Positions 9,004-18,227 of a stretch of 64,000 nucleotides of DNA are shown one piece after another. The notes beneath the pieces were generated by a model that was not told the DNA's origin, ran no database searches, and was given only the letters and a program-made list of their open reading frames with translations. The translations under genes were made by a program, and so were the position numbers. Source of the stretch: an uncultured Collinsella sp. (GTDB lineage Bacteria > Actinomycetota > Coriobacteriia > Coriobacteriales > Coriobacteriaceae); the NCBI GenBank assembly GCA_958437495.1, contig CAUBOH010000004.1, positions 1 through 64,000 on the forward strand. The letters run 5' to 3'. Position 1 is the first letter of the stretch, and each line of letters begins with the position of its first letter.

Positions 9004-9911
9004 TACTGTTCCTCCAATGCTGAGGCTCCGCCGACGATCTCGTTAATCTCAGTCGTGATCGAAGCCTGACGCACGCGACTATACGTGCGGGTAAGGGTCG
9101 AGATGATCGCGGTGGCGTTTTCCGTCGCGGAGTGCATGGCCTTACGGCGTGCACCCTGCTCGGCGGCCGCCGAATCGATCAGGGCCTGGTAGATGACCGT
9201 CAGGATATACGACGGTACAAGCTTGCCGAGAACATGCTCGGGAGAGGGCACGAACTCGAACGTGGACGAGATGCGCTTAGGGGCGTCGGTCTCGTTCTTA
9301 CGCGGACCGTGGGCCATAGCGATCATCTCGGGATCGAGCGGCAGCAAGTGCTCGACGCGAAGCTCCTGATCCACGCGATTCTTGGCGTGGTGGTAGACAA
9401 GCTCGACACGGTCAAGCTCACCGGCACGATACGCATCGCAGATATGAGAGGAGATCATGCGAGCCTGATTGAAATCGGGCTCGGAGGAATTGCCCTCAAA
9501 GTGCATGATGACGTTTGCGCGGTCGCGGAAATACGTGGCCGGCTTGCGTCCGCACGCAATGATCTCGCACTCGATGCCATCGTTCGCCCAAGAAGCGGCG
9601 AGCTTTTCGGCCGTGCGCTCCACCGTCGTATTGAAACCGCCGGCAAGGCCGCGGTCCGAAGCAATGACGACAATCAGGCCGCGCTTAACGCTCTCGTGCT
9701 TGTGCAGCATGGGATCGTTGCCCGAGCAGGAGGCGTCGCCGGCAACCGTCAACATGACGTCGGTCAGCGCCTCCTTATAGGGCTCGGCCTGCTTGGAGCG
9801 ATCGAGGGCACGACGAATCTTGGCCGTAGAGACCATCTCCATCGTGCGCGTGATCTGCTTGGTCGTGGTAACCGAGGAGATTCGCTTCTTAATGTCGCGA
9901 AGGTTGGCCAT
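9003..9911 (-). CDS. atpG: ATP synthase F1 subunit gamma
   Basis: Rotor shaft subunit. The N-terminal helix MANLRDIKKRISSVTTTKQI and the C-terminal helix ending ITTEINEIVGGASALEE are the conserved coiled-coil strands that insert into the F1 head. Length is 302 aa. It starts 5 bases after atpA and overlaps atpD. Confidence 0.96.
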   Translation of the reverse strand: MANLRDIKKRISSVTTTKQITRTMEMVSTAKIRRALDRSKQAEPYKEALTDVMLTVAGDASCSGNDPMLHKHESVKRGLIVVIASDRGLAGGFNTTVERTAEKLAASWANDGIECEIIACGRKPATYFRDRANVIMHFEGNSSEPDFNQARMISSHICDAYRAGELDRVELVYHHAKNRVDQELRVEHLLPLDPEMIAMAHGPRKNETDAPKRISSTFEFVPSPEHVLGKLVPSYILTVIYQALIDSAAAEQGARRKAMHSATENATAIISTLTRTYSRVRQASITTEINEIVGGASALEEQ

Positions 9912-9916
9912 AGGGC

Positions 9917-11515
9917 TTAGTTCTCCTCTGATCCAGTCGTATCGGCATGGTGCTTGGCCATGAACTGCTGCTTAAAGTCGCCAATGACGCGCAGGAGCTC
10001 AGCCTTGGTGTCATCGTCGATCTTCTTGGCGCGAACCTTGTCGAGCAGCGAGCCAAAGCCATTGTCCATGTACTCGACGAGCTCGGCACGGAAAGGCAGC
10101 ACGTCGGCGATCTCCAGGTCATCCAGGAAGCCCTCGTTGCCGGCAAACAGCGTAACGATCTGCTCGGAAACCTCGAACGGCTTGTAGCGTGGCTGCTTAA
10201 GGAGCTCGGTCATGCGAGCGCCGTGGGTAAGCTGCTTCTGCGTGGCCTCGTCAAGGTCGGAGCCGAACTGCGTAAAGCCGGCGAGCTCCTGGTACGAAGC
10301 GAGGTCCAGGCGAAGGTTGCCGGCGACCTGCTTCATAGCCTTGGTCTGTGCATCGCCACCGACGCGGGACACGGAGATGCCCACGTCGACTGCCGGGCGC
10401 TGGCCCTGGAAGAAGAGCTCGGACTGCAGGTAGATCTGACCATCGGTAATGGAAATGACGTTGGTCGGAATGTAGGCCGAGACATCGCCGTCCTGGGTCT
10501 CGATGATCGGCAGGGCCGTCATGGAGCCGTAACCGTTCTTCTTGGACATCTTGACGGCACGCTCGAGCAAACGAGAGTGCAGGTAGAAGATGTCGCCAGG
10601 ATAGGCCTCGCGTCCGGGCGGACGATGCAGCGTCAGCGACATCTGACGGTAGGCCACAGCCTGCTTGGACAGGTCATCGTAGATGACGAGCACGTGACCG
10701 CCGGGGTTGGTCTCGCTGGCAGGCTTGCCGTCCTCGCCGTTGTACATGAAGAACTCGCCGATAGCGGCACCGGCCATAGGCGCGATGTACTGCATAGGGG
10801 CAGAATCGGCAGCGGTTGCCGAAACGATGATGGTGTATTCGAGCGCACCGTGCTGGGCGAGGGTCTCGCGGATGTTAGCAACCGTGGAGGCCTTCTGGCC
10901 GATGGCGACATAGATGCAGACCATGCCCTTGCCGCGCTGGTTGAGGATAGCGTCGATAGCGATGGCGGTCTTACCGGTCTTACGGTCGCCGATGATAAGC
11001 TCGCGCTGGCCGCGGCCGATAGGCACCATGGAGTCGATAGCCAACAGACCGGTCTGAACCGGCTCGCACACCGGGGTACGGTCGATGACGCCGGGGGCCT
11101 TGAACTCGATGGGACGACGGTGCGTGGCGACAATGTCACCCAAACCGTCGATGGGCTGGCCGAGCGGATTGACGACGCGGCCGAGCATGGCACGGCTCAC
11201 GGGGATATCCATAATGCGGCCAGTGGTGCGGCACTCGTCGCCTTCCTTGATGGAGTCGACGGCACCAAACAGAACGGCGCCGACCTCGTCGCGGTCAAGG
11301 TTCTGGGCAAGGCCGAAGACGGTCTCACCGGTATCGGAGCTCTTGAACTCCAGAAGCTCGCCTGCCATGGCGCTCTTGAGGCCAGAGACGCGCGCGATGC
11401 CGTCGCCTACCTCGTCGACCGTTGAAACCTCATGCGTATCGACCGTCGCGGAGAGGCTCGTGAGCTGCTCCTGCAGTTTCTTGGCGATATCCTGGGCATT
11501 GAGGGTTTCGGACAT
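9917..11515 (-). CDS. atpA: ATP synthase F1 subunit alpha
   Basis: Non-catalytic nucleotide-binding subunit of F1. The P-loop GDRKTGKTA lies near residue 171, followed by VAIGQKAS and the conserved region LHSRLLERAVK (about 335). Length is 532 aa, slightly longer than usual because of a polar C-terminal tail. It overlaps atpH by one base. Confidence 0.97.
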   Translation of the reverse strand: MSETLNAQDIAKKLQEQLTSLSATVDTHEVSTVDEVGDGIARVSGLKSAMAGELLEFKSSDTGETVFGLAQNLDRDEVGAVLFGAVDSIKEGDECRTTGRIMDIPVSRAMLGRVVNPLGQPIDGLGDIVATHRRPIEFKAPGVIDRTPVCEPVQTGLLAIDSMVPIGRGQRELIIGDRKTGKTAIAIDAILNQRGKGMVCIYVAIGQKASTVANIRETLAQHGALEYTIIVSATAADSAPMQYIAPMAGAAIGEFFMYNGEDGKPASETNPGGHVLVIYDDLSKQAVAYRQMSLTLHRPPGREAYPGDIFYLHSRLLERAVKMSKKNGYGSMTALPIIETQDGDVSAYIPTNVISITDGQIYLQSELFFQGQRPAVDVGISVSRVGGDAQTKAMKQVAGNLRLDLASYQELAGFTQFGSDLDEATQKQLTHGARMTELLKQPRYKPFEVSEQIVTLFAGNEGFLDDLEIADVLPFRAELVEYMDNGFGSLLDKVRAKKIDDDTKAELLRVIGDFKQQFMAKHHADTTGSEEN

Positions 11516-11991
11516 TAGGCTTCACCTCCGTACGTATTAGCAGAGTTTGCGAGGGTCTCCTGCGCGATGCGCAGCTGCGTCTTGACGGAAATGTCACGAC
11601 GCTCGCCGCGGGCCTCGAGCACCAGGCCGCCCACGATAGACGGATCGACCTGCTCGATAAGGAATACCTTGCGGCCGAAGTCCTGCTCGCATTTCTTAGT
11701 GATGGTTTGACGCAGCTCGTCATCGAGCGGGATCGCCGTGGTGACGGTCACGCCCACTACATCCTCGTCTTCCTCGGCAACATACTTAAAGGCAGCTGCC
11801 ACCTTGGGAAGAAGGTCGAGCTGGTCGCGCTTGGACATGGTGTCGAGCACGGCGATGATCTCGGGGCTGGCGGAAGCCAGGCGCTCGATCATCTCGAGGT
11901 CCTCGAACACATGGTTCTCGGCCTTGGCGGCTTCCATGAGGGAGCGCGCGTAGGTCTCGAGCACCTTGTCCTGATAGCGGCTAGTCGGCAT
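11515..11991 (-). CDS. atpH: ATP synthase F1 subunit delta
   Basis: Peripheral-stalk cap linking subunit b to the top of F1. An N-terminal helical domain (YARSLMEAAK about 14) is followed by the C-terminal motif VDPSIVGGLVLEARGERRDISVK, split here as VDPSIVGGL and LEARGERRD. At 158 aa it is a little short for the family. It overlaps atpF by 11 bases and atpA by one. Confidence 0.93.
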   Translation of the reverse strand: MPTSRYQDKVLETYARSLMEAAKAENHVFEDLEMIERLASASPEIIAVLDTMSKRDQLDLLPKVAAAFKYVAEEDEDVVGVTVTTAIPLDDELRQTITKKCEQDFGRKVFLIEQVDPSIVGGLVLEARGERRDISVKTQLRIAQETLANSANTYGGEA

Positions 11992-12583
11992 TCAGGCTAC
12001 CTGCTTCCTGGATGTAGCGCTCGATGAGCTTCTTCTGCTCGGTCTCGTCCTCGAGTGCCTCGCCCACGATCTTGGTGGCGACGGCGACGGACAGGTCGGC
12101 GATGGAGCTCGCGGCACCGGCGTAAATGGACTTGCGCTCGTCCTCGACGGTCGTATGGGCCTTGGCGATAATCTCCTCGGCCTCCTTGTGAGCAGCCTCG
12201 ATGATACGGGCGCGCTCGGACTCGGCGTCCTTGCGGGCCTCGAGAACGATGTCGGCAGCCTGACGACGGGCGTCGGTGACGATCGAGTCGGACTCAGCGC
12301 GCTTGGCGATAGCCTCCTGCTTGGTCTTCTCGGCCTCGTCGAGGCTCTCCTCGATCTTCTTGCCGCGCTCCTCCATGGTTTTCATGATGCCCGGCAGGGC
12401 GACCTTGGCCAGCACGATCCAGATGATCAGGAAGGCGATGAGCGCCGGGATGAACTCCGCCATCTTAGGGATGAGGATGTCCGCACCGGCGGCGCCGTCC
12501 TCGGCGAACGCGGAAACCGGCATGAGCAGCGCGGCCGCGGACGCGGAGAGTGCGATCGCGCTCTTCTGGGATGAAAGATTCAT
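11981..12583 (-). CDS. atpF: ATP synthase F0 subunit b
   Basis: Peripheral-stalk subunit: one membrane helix (about residues 40-62) then a long charged coiled coil (about 65-190). The first 28 residues look like a cleavable signal sequence ending SAFAED. This is unusual for subunit b generally, although I recall it in some actinobacteria. Length is 200 aa. SD GGAG lies 8 bases before the ATG. Confidence 0.94.
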   Translation of the reverse strand: MNLSSQKSAIALSASAAALLMPVSAFAEDGAAGADILIPKMAEFIPALIAFLIIWIVLAKVALPGIMKTMEERGKKIEESLDEAEKTKQEAIAKRAESDSIVTDARRQAADIVLEARKDAESERARIIEAAHKEAEEIIAKAHTTVEDERKSIYAGAASSIADLSVAVATKIVGEALEDETEQKKLIERYIQEAGSLNAD

Positions 12584-12598
12584 ACTTGACGCTCCGTG

Positions 12599-12793
12599 CT
12601 ATTTAACGATCAGCGCGACAACGAAGCCGATCAGAGCCAGAGCCTCGCCGAAGGCGGAGCCCATGATGAAGACGGTGAACACGCGGCCCTGGACCTCAGG
12701 CTGACGGGCCATAGCACCCGTAGCACCCAGAGCAGACAGGCCGATAGCAAGACCAGCGCCGATAACACCGAGACCGTAACCGATAACTCCCAC
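12599..12793 (-). CDS. atpE: ATP synthase F0 subunit c
   Basis: Rotor-ring proteolipid with two membrane helices joined by the polar loop ARQPE (residues 29-33). The ion-binding carboxylate is the Glu in SAFGEALAL (about residue 49). It is followed by Ala rather than the Ser-Thr pair of sodium-binding rings, so proton coupling is predicted. At 64 aa it is among the shortest c subunits; the N-terminal extension of most homologues is missing. Start GTG at 12793, with AAGGAGG 4 bases upstream. Confidence 0.93.
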   Translation of the reverse strand: MGVIGYGLGVIGAGLAIGLSALGATGAMARQPEVQGRVFTVFIMGSAFGEALALIGFVVALIVK

Positions 12794-12917
12794 GATTCCT
12801 CCTTTGTCGTGCGTGTCTTATTTCACGCAGGATAACCTTTTTATAACTGCCGGACTCCATGGGTACGGGCACCGGCGGTTTAACGAATTGCCTTACCTTT
12901 AAGGCGCGAACGGAAGA

Positions 12918-13718
12918 CTACTCCTCCGCGACCTCCTCTGCCTCGGAGACATACACGGCGGTAAGGACCGTGAATACGTAAGCCTGGATGGCGCCGACCA
13001 CAAGCTCGATCGCGTAGATCAGGATGAGGATGGCAAGCCAGGCAAGCGAAGGCAGGGCGCCGACGGCGTGAGCCGCGGAAGCCTGCTGAAGCAGCGGCTG
13101 CATGAACATGCTCGCCATGATGGCGAACGAACCCATGACCACGTGTCCTGCGAACATGTTGCAGAACAGACGGACGGCGAGCGTGATGAGGCGCAGGAAG
13201 GTCGAAAAGAGCTCGACGACCCACACAAGCACGTTCATCGGGAAGCTCACGCCCTCCGGGGCGAGGCTCTTGATGTAGCCGATCACGCCGTGAGCCTTGC
13301 ATCCGTAGTAGATGAAGTACACGAAGGCGAAGATGGCGAGCGCGGCGGTGGAGCCGATTGCGCCGGTGCCGGGCTTCATTCCCGGGATCAGGCCGATCAT
13401 GTTATTGATCAGGATGAACAGGAAAAGCGAGCACAGGAACGGGAAGTGCTTCTTCCAGTTCTCACCCACGACGCCCTTGCCGATATCGTTCTCGACGTAC
13501 TCGATGATGTACTCGAAACCGTTGACGAAGAAGCCCTTGGGGACCAACGTCTGCTTCTTCTTGAACACGGCCAGGACGATCAGGAGCACGATCGTGGAGA
13601 CGATCAGCCAAAACGAGTACTGCGTGATACCGCAGCTCAGATCGCCCACGACGGGGGTGGAGCTGAACTCGCTAACCAGATGATTAATCTCATCGGGCAG
13701 CTTTTCAAAAATTTCCAC
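12918..13718 (-). CDS. atpB: ATP synthase F0 subunit a
   Basis: Membrane stator subunit forming the proton half-channels, with about six hydrophobic segments. The essential Arg lies in ITLAVRLFCNMFAGH (about residue 178), and the last helix has the conserved ELVVGAIQAYVF (about 239). Length is 266 aa. It lies 3 bases downstream of the atpI-like gene, with a gap of about 124 bases before atpE. Confidence 0.95.
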   Translation of the reverse strand: MEIFEKLPDEINHLVSEFSSTPVVGDLSCGITQYSFWLIVSTIVLLIVLAVFKKKQTLVPKGFFVNGFEYIIEYVENDIGKGVVGENWKKHFPFLCSLFLFILINNMIGLIPGMKPGTGAIGSTAALAIFAFVYFIYYGCKAHGVIGYIKSLAPEGVSFPMNVLVWVVELFSTFLRLITLAVRLFCNMFAGHVVMGSFAIMASMFMQPLLQQASAAHAVGALPSLAWLAILILIYAIELVVGAIQAYVFTVLTAVYVSEAEEVAEE

Positions 13719-13721
13719 GAC

Positions 13722-14033
13722 TTACCTTTCGACCTCATGAGGATCCCGCAGTGCCTTGGCGACACGGATCGCGCAGGCGGCCATAAAGGCCACGAAGCCG
13801 ATCGCCTCGCCCAAGAGGAACATGCGAAACGCCTCTCCGAACAACGCGAACACGACCAGAGTAAAGACAAGCAGCGCAATCGCCGAGACCGCGAGACTCA
13901 CCATTCCCTTGAGCATGTCCGCATTCTGTTTATCGTCAAGAACCGGCTTGAGCGTAAAAACAAAGGGAAGAAAGGCAACCGCGCCCGCGATGGCGCCTGC
14001 AACGATAGCGAGCAGATCGGCTATCTGAAACAC
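13722..14033 (-). CDS. small membrane protein in AtpI position
   Basis: About 103 aa with three or four hydrophobic segments and a basic C-terminus. Its place as first gene of the atp operon and its hydrophobic profile fit the AtpI/ATP synthase I family, which helps assemble the c ring or handles divalent ions; sequence similarity is weak by eye. I chose GTG at 14033 because GAGG lies 6 bases upstream. A GTG at 14045 is also possible. Starts further upstream (14108) would lie beyond the likely promoter at 14095-14122. Confidence 0.65.
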   Translation of the reverse strand: MFQIADLLAIVAGAIAGAVAFLPFVFTLKPVLDDKQNADMLKGMVSLAVSAIALLVFTLVVFALFGEAFRMFLLGEAIGFVAFMAACAIRVAKALRDPHEVER

Positions 14034-14094
14034 TGGCGTCCTCACTTTCCTTTTTAACGCTTTACAGAACAGTTCCCGCCAAACATTGGTGACT

Positions 14095-14122
14095 ATTGTA
14101 CGAGCCAATCGCTAAAGTACAA
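14095..14122 (-). promoter_or_regulatory. predicted sigma-70-type promoter of the atp operon
   Basis: On the minus strand TTGTAC (14122-14117), a 16-base spacer and TACAAT (14100-14095). It lies about 60 bases upstream of the first atp gene. Confidence 0.55.
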
Positions 14123-14313
14123 CCGAAAAAGCATCGGTTAATACGCACCTGTACGTTTTCTTAAGACCTTCTTTATCCCGCAGGTAGGTAATACGTTTTT
14201 CTCGAACCCTGCAGGGCAAAACGTCCGTTAACAGGAGTGCGCGTGGACGTCTTTTGCTCGCCCGCGCGCACCATTTCTTCGTATTTGCGGCTGTAGCCGA
14301 TATCGCTCAGTGG

Positions 14314-14961
14314 TTAGAGCGTTCCGTAAATACGGTCACCAGCGTCACCCAAGCCGGGAACGATGTAGGCGTCCTCGTTGAGATGGTCATCGATGGCGCA
14401 CGTATAAATATGTACGTCGGGGTCCTTCTCGGTCAGCGACTTGAGGCCCTCGGGCGCGGCGACGATGCACAGCATGCGGATGTCCTTAACGCCGCGCTCG
14501 CGCAGGTAGCTAATAGCCATCTCGGCTGAGCCACCCGTGGCGAGCATGGGGTCGACAACCAAGCAGATGCGCTGATCGATATCCTTGGGCATCTTGCAGT
14601 AATACTCATGCGGCTCGTGGGTGACCTCGTCGCGCTCCATGCCGATATGACCCACGCGAGCGGAGGGCACCAGGTCGAGAATGCCATCGACCATGCCAAG
14701 ACCGGCGCGCAGGATAGGTACGATAGCGAGCTTTTTGCCGGCAAGCTGCTTAAACGTGGCGGTAGTGATGGGGGTCTCGACTTCAACGTCTTCCATGGGC
14801 AAGTCGCGCATGGCCTCGTAGCCGTTAAAGAGTGCAAGCTCGCGCACGAGCTGACGGAACTGGTTGGTGCCGGTCGACTTATCGCGCAGGATCGACAGCT
14901 TGTGCTGGACGAGTGGATGATCGACAAGCGTCACACGGGACGTATCGTAGGTAACGGTCAT
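14314..14961 (-). CDS. upp: uracil phosphoribosyltransferase
   Basis: Pyrimidine salvage enzyme that makes UMP from uracil and PRPP. Family motifs: the N-terminus VTLVDHPLVQHKLSILRDK, split here as VDHPLVQHKL and RDKST, the PRPP loop VVDPMLATGGS (about 131) and the uracil-binding C-terminus PGLGDAGDR (about 203). ATG at 14961 has AAAGGGG 8 bases upstream; the in-frame ATG at 14979 lacks an SD. Length is 215 aa. It lies downstream of glpK with a 121-base gap. Confidence 0.95.
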   Translation of the reverse strand: MTVTYDTSRVTLVDHPLVQHKLSILRDKSTGTNQFRQLVRELALFNGYEAMRDLPMEDVEVETPITTATFKQLAGKKLAIVPILRAGLGMVDGILDLVPSARVGHIGMERDEVTHEPHEYYCKMPKDIDQRICLVVDPMLATGGSAEMAISYLRERGVKDIRMLCIVAAPEGLKSLTEKDPDVHIYTCAIDDHLNEDAYIVPGLGDAGDRIYGTL

Positions 14962-15082
14962 GGGTCTTGCCCCTTTCATTGCGGCCGCAAGATGGCCTTA
15001 CTGACATGGCGCGCCGCGGCGCTGTTGCCACGCGCCGTGCATAAGTTTAGCGGTTTGTTGTATCGAGTGCCCCGTCGCAGCC

Positions 15083-16624
15083 CTACCGTGCGGTGCCGAG
15101 CGAACGCTTGACGGCATCACGCCAACCAGTAAGGTTGCTCTCGCGGCGCTCGGCGGACATATGAGGATGGAAGATTTTGACGATCTGGGCGTTTTGCTCC
15201 AGCTCCTCCAAATCCTCCCAGTAGCCGACGGCAAGGCCCGCCAAGTACGCGGCGCCGATCGCCGTGGTCTCCACCGTCTCGCACTGCAGCACGGGAATAT
15301 CCAGCAGGTCAGCCTGGAATTGCATGATGAACTCGTTGCGCGAGGCACCGCCATCGACGGACAGGCGCTCAATCGAAAGTCCCACGTCCTGCTCCATGGC
15401 GCGCAGCACGTCATAACTCTGGTAGGCCATGGACTCGCAGGCCGCACGCACAATGGTCGCGCGACTCGAGGCACCGGTCAGGCCGCACACGATACCGCGA
15501 GCATGCGGGTCCCACCAGGGAGCGCCCAGACCTGCGAAGGCGGGGACGAAGTAGCAGCCCTCGTTGTCGTTGATCGAAGTGGCGAGTTGCGCGGACTCGC
15601 TCACGCTCGAGATGATGCCCATGTTGTTGCGCAGCCAGTTCATGGTTGAGCCGGCGGCAAAGATAGAACCCTCGAGCGCATAGCTGATCTTGCCGTCCGC
15701 GGCGATACCGATCGTGGAAACCAGGCCATTCTTGGACTCGACGATCTCGTCACCGGTATTCATGAGCATGAAGCAGCCTGTACCGTAGGTGTTCTTGGTC
15801 TGACCGGGATGGAAGCAGCAGTGGCCGAACAACGAAGCCTGCTGGTCGCCCGCCACGCCCATGATGGGCGGCATGTTGGTCATAATATCGCTCGCGACGC
15901 GGCCGTAGTCACCCGAGCTCCAGCGAACCTCGGGCATCATGGAGCGCGGGATGTCGAAGAGCGCCAGCAGGTCGTCGTCCCATTCGAGCGTATGGATGTT
16001 GAAGAGTGCGGTACGGCTGGCATTGGTGTAGTCGGTAGCAAAGACCTGGCCACCGGTGAGATTGTAGATGAGCCACGTGTCGATGGTGCCAAACATAAGG
16101 TCGCCCGCCGCCGCACTCTCGCGCGCGCCGTCGACGTTATCGAGAATCCACTGCACCTTGGAGGCCGAGAAATACGGGTCGAGCGTAAGCCCCGTGCGGG
16201 AGCGCACCAGCTCTTCTGCGCCCTGCTCAACCAAATTATCGATCTGAGACGCGGTGCGACGGCACTGCCATACGATGGCGTTATAGATGGGCTGGCCGCT
16301 CACGCGGTCCCAGACCACCGTGGTCTCACGCTGATTGGAGATACCGATGGCGGCGATGCGGTCGGAATGAATCCCGCTCTTAAACTGGACCTCCATCATG
16401 ACCGCGATCTGGCTGGCAAGGACCGCCGTGGGATCTTGCTCCACCCAGCCGGGGCGCGGGAAGCTGGTTTTGACGCTGCGACGTGCCTGCGCGACGATGC
16501 ATCCGTACTCGTCGACGATGGTCGCAAGTACCGAGGTGGTGCCGCAGTCGAGCGCCATGATGTAGGAACCGCCAAAGTTAAACGAGGCATCTTCCATGCC
16601 CAGGCTGCCCAGATTCAACGACAT
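15083..16624 (-). CDS. glpK: glycerol kinase
   Basis: FGGY-family kinase that makes glycerol 3-phosphate. The phosphate loop ALDCGTTS (about residue 24) has Cys where most GlpK proteins have Gln. NQRETTVVWD (about 95), AIVWQCRRT (about 111), TGLTLDPYFSASK (about 139) and GGASRNEFIMQFQAD (about 421) are glycerol kinase signatures. Length is 513 aa, with a 15-20 residue N-terminal extension before the first strand. It starts 13 bases after the Sua5/YrdC gene and is probably co-transcribed with it. Closely related FGGY kinases for other polyols cannot be excluded. Confidence 0.88.
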   Translation of the reverse strand: MSLNLGSLGMEDASFNFGGSYIMALDCGTTSVLATIVDEYGCIVAQARRSVKTSFPRPGWVEQDPTAVLASQIAVMMEVQFKSGIHSDRIAAIGISNQRETTVVWDRVSGQPIYNAIVWQCRRTASQIDNLVEQGAEELVRSRTGLTLDPYFSASKVQWILDNVDGARESAAAGDLMFGTIDTWLIYNLTGGQVFATDYTNASRTALFNIHTLEWDDDLLALFDIPRSMMPEVRWSSGDYGRVASDIMTNMPPIMGVAGDQQASLFGHCCFHPGQTKNTYGTGCFMLMNTGDEIVESKNGLVSTIGIAADGKISYALEGSIFAAGSTMNWLRNNMGIISSVSESAQLATSINDNEGCYFVPAFAGLGAPWWDPHARGIVCGLTGASSRATIVRAACESMAYQSYDVLRAMEQDVGLSIERLSVDGGASRNEFIMQFQADLLDIPVLQCETVETTAIGAAYLAGLAVGYWEDLEELEQNAQIVKIFHPHMSAERRESNLTGWRDAVKRSLGTAR

Positions 16625-16637
16625 CGCTTACACCTTT

Positions 16638-17381
16638 CTATTGCATCGGGTCGGACAGGACCCGCTCGATCTCTGATGCGGGAAGTGCGCCCTGGCGCAG
16701 GATCTGGAGCCCGCCGTGCTGGAACGACACGATGGTCGAGGCGTCGCGACACGGGGTCTCACCGGCGTCGACGGCAACATCGACTCCCTCCAGGATGCGA
16801 CCCTCGACGGCGGCAAAGCTTGCCGGCGAGGGCGCCCCATGTGTATTGGCGCTGGTACAGGCAAGCGGACTGCCGCAGGAGCGGATGAGCGCCTGCACCA
16901 CAGGCGAGGCCGACGCGCGAAGTGCCACCGTGCCGTCTGCGGCGCGCATAAAGACCGGCACGCAGGGAGCCGCCTTGACCACGATAGTCAGGGCGCCCGG
17001 CCAGCATCGTCGGGCAAGCACGCGAGCCTCTTCGGGGATATCCACGCCGTAGCGGTCGAGGGCTTTGGCACCATCAACCAGCCAAGCCACAGTTTGCGTG
17101 AGCTCGCGCTGCTTGAGAGTAAAGATGCGGCGGTAGCCGGTACCGAGCGCAGGGACCGCGACGCCATTGACGGTGGCATGCGTATCGCGCGGCCACAACA
17201 AGGATTCGCTTGTATCTTGGGGGACAGCATCGGAGAAGGCGTTGACCGCCACGGCGACACCGTAGACTGTCTCGGTCGGGATCAGGGCCAGGCCGCCGCG
17301 GCCGAGCACCTCGGCCGTGCGCTCGACGGCAAGCCGATGCGGCTCGCGCGTTCCCTCGTATACCCGATAGACCGTCTGCAT
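16638..17381 (-). CDS. L-threonylcarbamoyladenylate synthase family protein (Sua5/YciO/YrdC)
   Basis: Predicted to make threonylcarbamoyl-AMP for the tRNA t6A37 modification. Motifs: LIPTETVYGVAVAV (about 34-47), RRIFTLKQRELTQTVAWLV corresponding to the K-x-R loop (about 84), WPGALTIVV (about 131) and ACTSANTHGAPSP (about 187). Length is 247 aa, which includes the YrdC domain and a short tail. The region between about 50 and 80 is unusually long. It may be a paralogue of the main t6A enzyme. Confidence 0.85.
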   Translation of the reverse strand: MQTVYRVYEGTREPHRLAVERTAEVLGRGGLALIPTETVYGVAVAVNAFSDAVPQDTSESLLWPRDTHATVNGVAVPALGTGYRRIFTLKQRELTQTVAWLVDGAKALDRYGVDIPEEARVLARRCWPGALTIVVKAAPCVPVFMRAADGTVALRASASPVVQALIRSCGSPLACTSANTHGAPSPASFAAVEGRILEGVDVAVDAGETPCRDASTIVSFQHGGLQILRQGALPASEIERVLSDPMQ

Positions 17382-17515
17382 GCGTATGCCAGCCCCTTAC
17401 GCTCTAGTAAATGCTTGTTTGCTGAGGGGCATTTTCGCACGAAACGTTTAACCCATTTGCCCAGAGCGCATGTTGGTTTGGTGAGCGGCTGTAGTAGTCG
17501 GTGAAAGTGAGGGGG

Positions 17516-17962
17516 TTATTGGACCGCCACGAACTTCTTAGGCCTGCCGGCGTGGCGTTCTTGGGCGGCGTAGCGCTCGATGCTGTCTATCGTTATCATC
17601 CGACGGCCGCCGACGAGTTCAACATCGAGCCTTCCGGCCTTGACCAGCGCGGTAATCCGCGGAGCGGAGACTTTGAGGTCAAGCGCTGCGTCTTTAAATG
17701 TTCTGCACGCCGCTTCCCGAGCGTCCTCGTGGTCGATTTCGACTGAAAGCGTCACGACTTCGGCCGAGCGTTCGTACCCTGCCGGAGTCAAACCGTTGTT
17801 GAGGTCGTCGGCCAAAAACGCCATCACCGCCTCGGTGGCATGGGAGATTGCCTCTTCACGCGTATCGCCGTCGGCCAAGGCCCCAGGAATCTGCGGGAAG
17901 CTGGCGCAATAGCCGTCGTCTTCTTTTATGAGAACGCAGTCATAGGTGAATCGCTGCCTCAT
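17516..17962 (-). CDS. hicB: HicB-type antitoxin with C-terminal DNA-binding region
   Basis: Antitoxin of a HicAB module. The N-terminal half has the HicB fold, with YDCVLIKEDDGYCASFPQIPG, split here as DDGYCASFPQIPG, and a GDTREEAISHATEAV helix (about 33-47). The C-terminal half (about 95-148) looks like a helix-turn-helix/excisionase-like segment ending GRPKKFVAVQ, which would bind the operon's own promoter. ATG at 17962 has GGAGG 4 bases upstream. It lies 11 bases after the toxin gene, the usual toxin-first order. Confidence 0.82.
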   Translation of the reverse strand: MRQRFTYDCVLIKEDDGYCASFPQIPGALADGDTREEAISHATEAVMAFLADDLNNGLTPAGYERSAEVVTLSVEIDHEDAREAACRTFKDAALDLKVSAPRITALVKAGRLDVELVGGRRMITIDSIERYAAQERHAGRPKKFVAVQ

Positions 17963-17973
17963 TTTGCCTCCAA

Positions 17974-18159
17974 CTACCATCCAGCTTGGCGACGAATGCT
18001 TGCCCACGTGCCCTTCTTTGGTCGATCACCACCAGAGCCGTTCACGGTGACAACACGGTCACCAGAAACATACTTAGCATGACTACCGACTTGCGCGACC
18101 TTCACGAATCCATCGTGTTTAAGTAGGGCAATGATTTCCCGAAAGGTAGGAGGTTGCAT
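17974..18159 (-). CDS. hicA: HicA-type mRNA interferase toxin
   Basis: A 61-aa protein with the HicA double-stranded-RNA-binding fold: FREIIALLKHDGF (about 6-18) and the catalytic-His motif GSHAKYV (about 25-31), ending with WASIRRQAGW. Predicted ribosome-independent mRNase neutralised by the next gene. The leader is AT-rich (18180-18225) compared with its neighbours. Confidence 0.82.
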   Translation of the reverse strand: MQPPTFREIIALLKHDGFVKVAQVGSHAKYVSGDRVVTVNGSGGDRPKKGTWASIRRQAGW

Positions 18160-18227
18160 GGGCCGACCTCTTTCAGCCGTCCTAATTATAAACTACTTTA
18201 TAATTTTTGCTAACCAGTTAATAAATA

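Noticed and set aside
7156..9069. 637-codon plus-strand open frame opposite atpD
   Set aside because: Antisense shadow of atpC/atpD. Rich in Gly, Val, Asp and Arg with no domain and no SD.
14296..14365. tRNA gene
   Set aside because: Only the acceptor 5' strand and D arm fit; no anticodon stem, T arm or 3' acceptor strand follow, and the segment encodes the end of upp.
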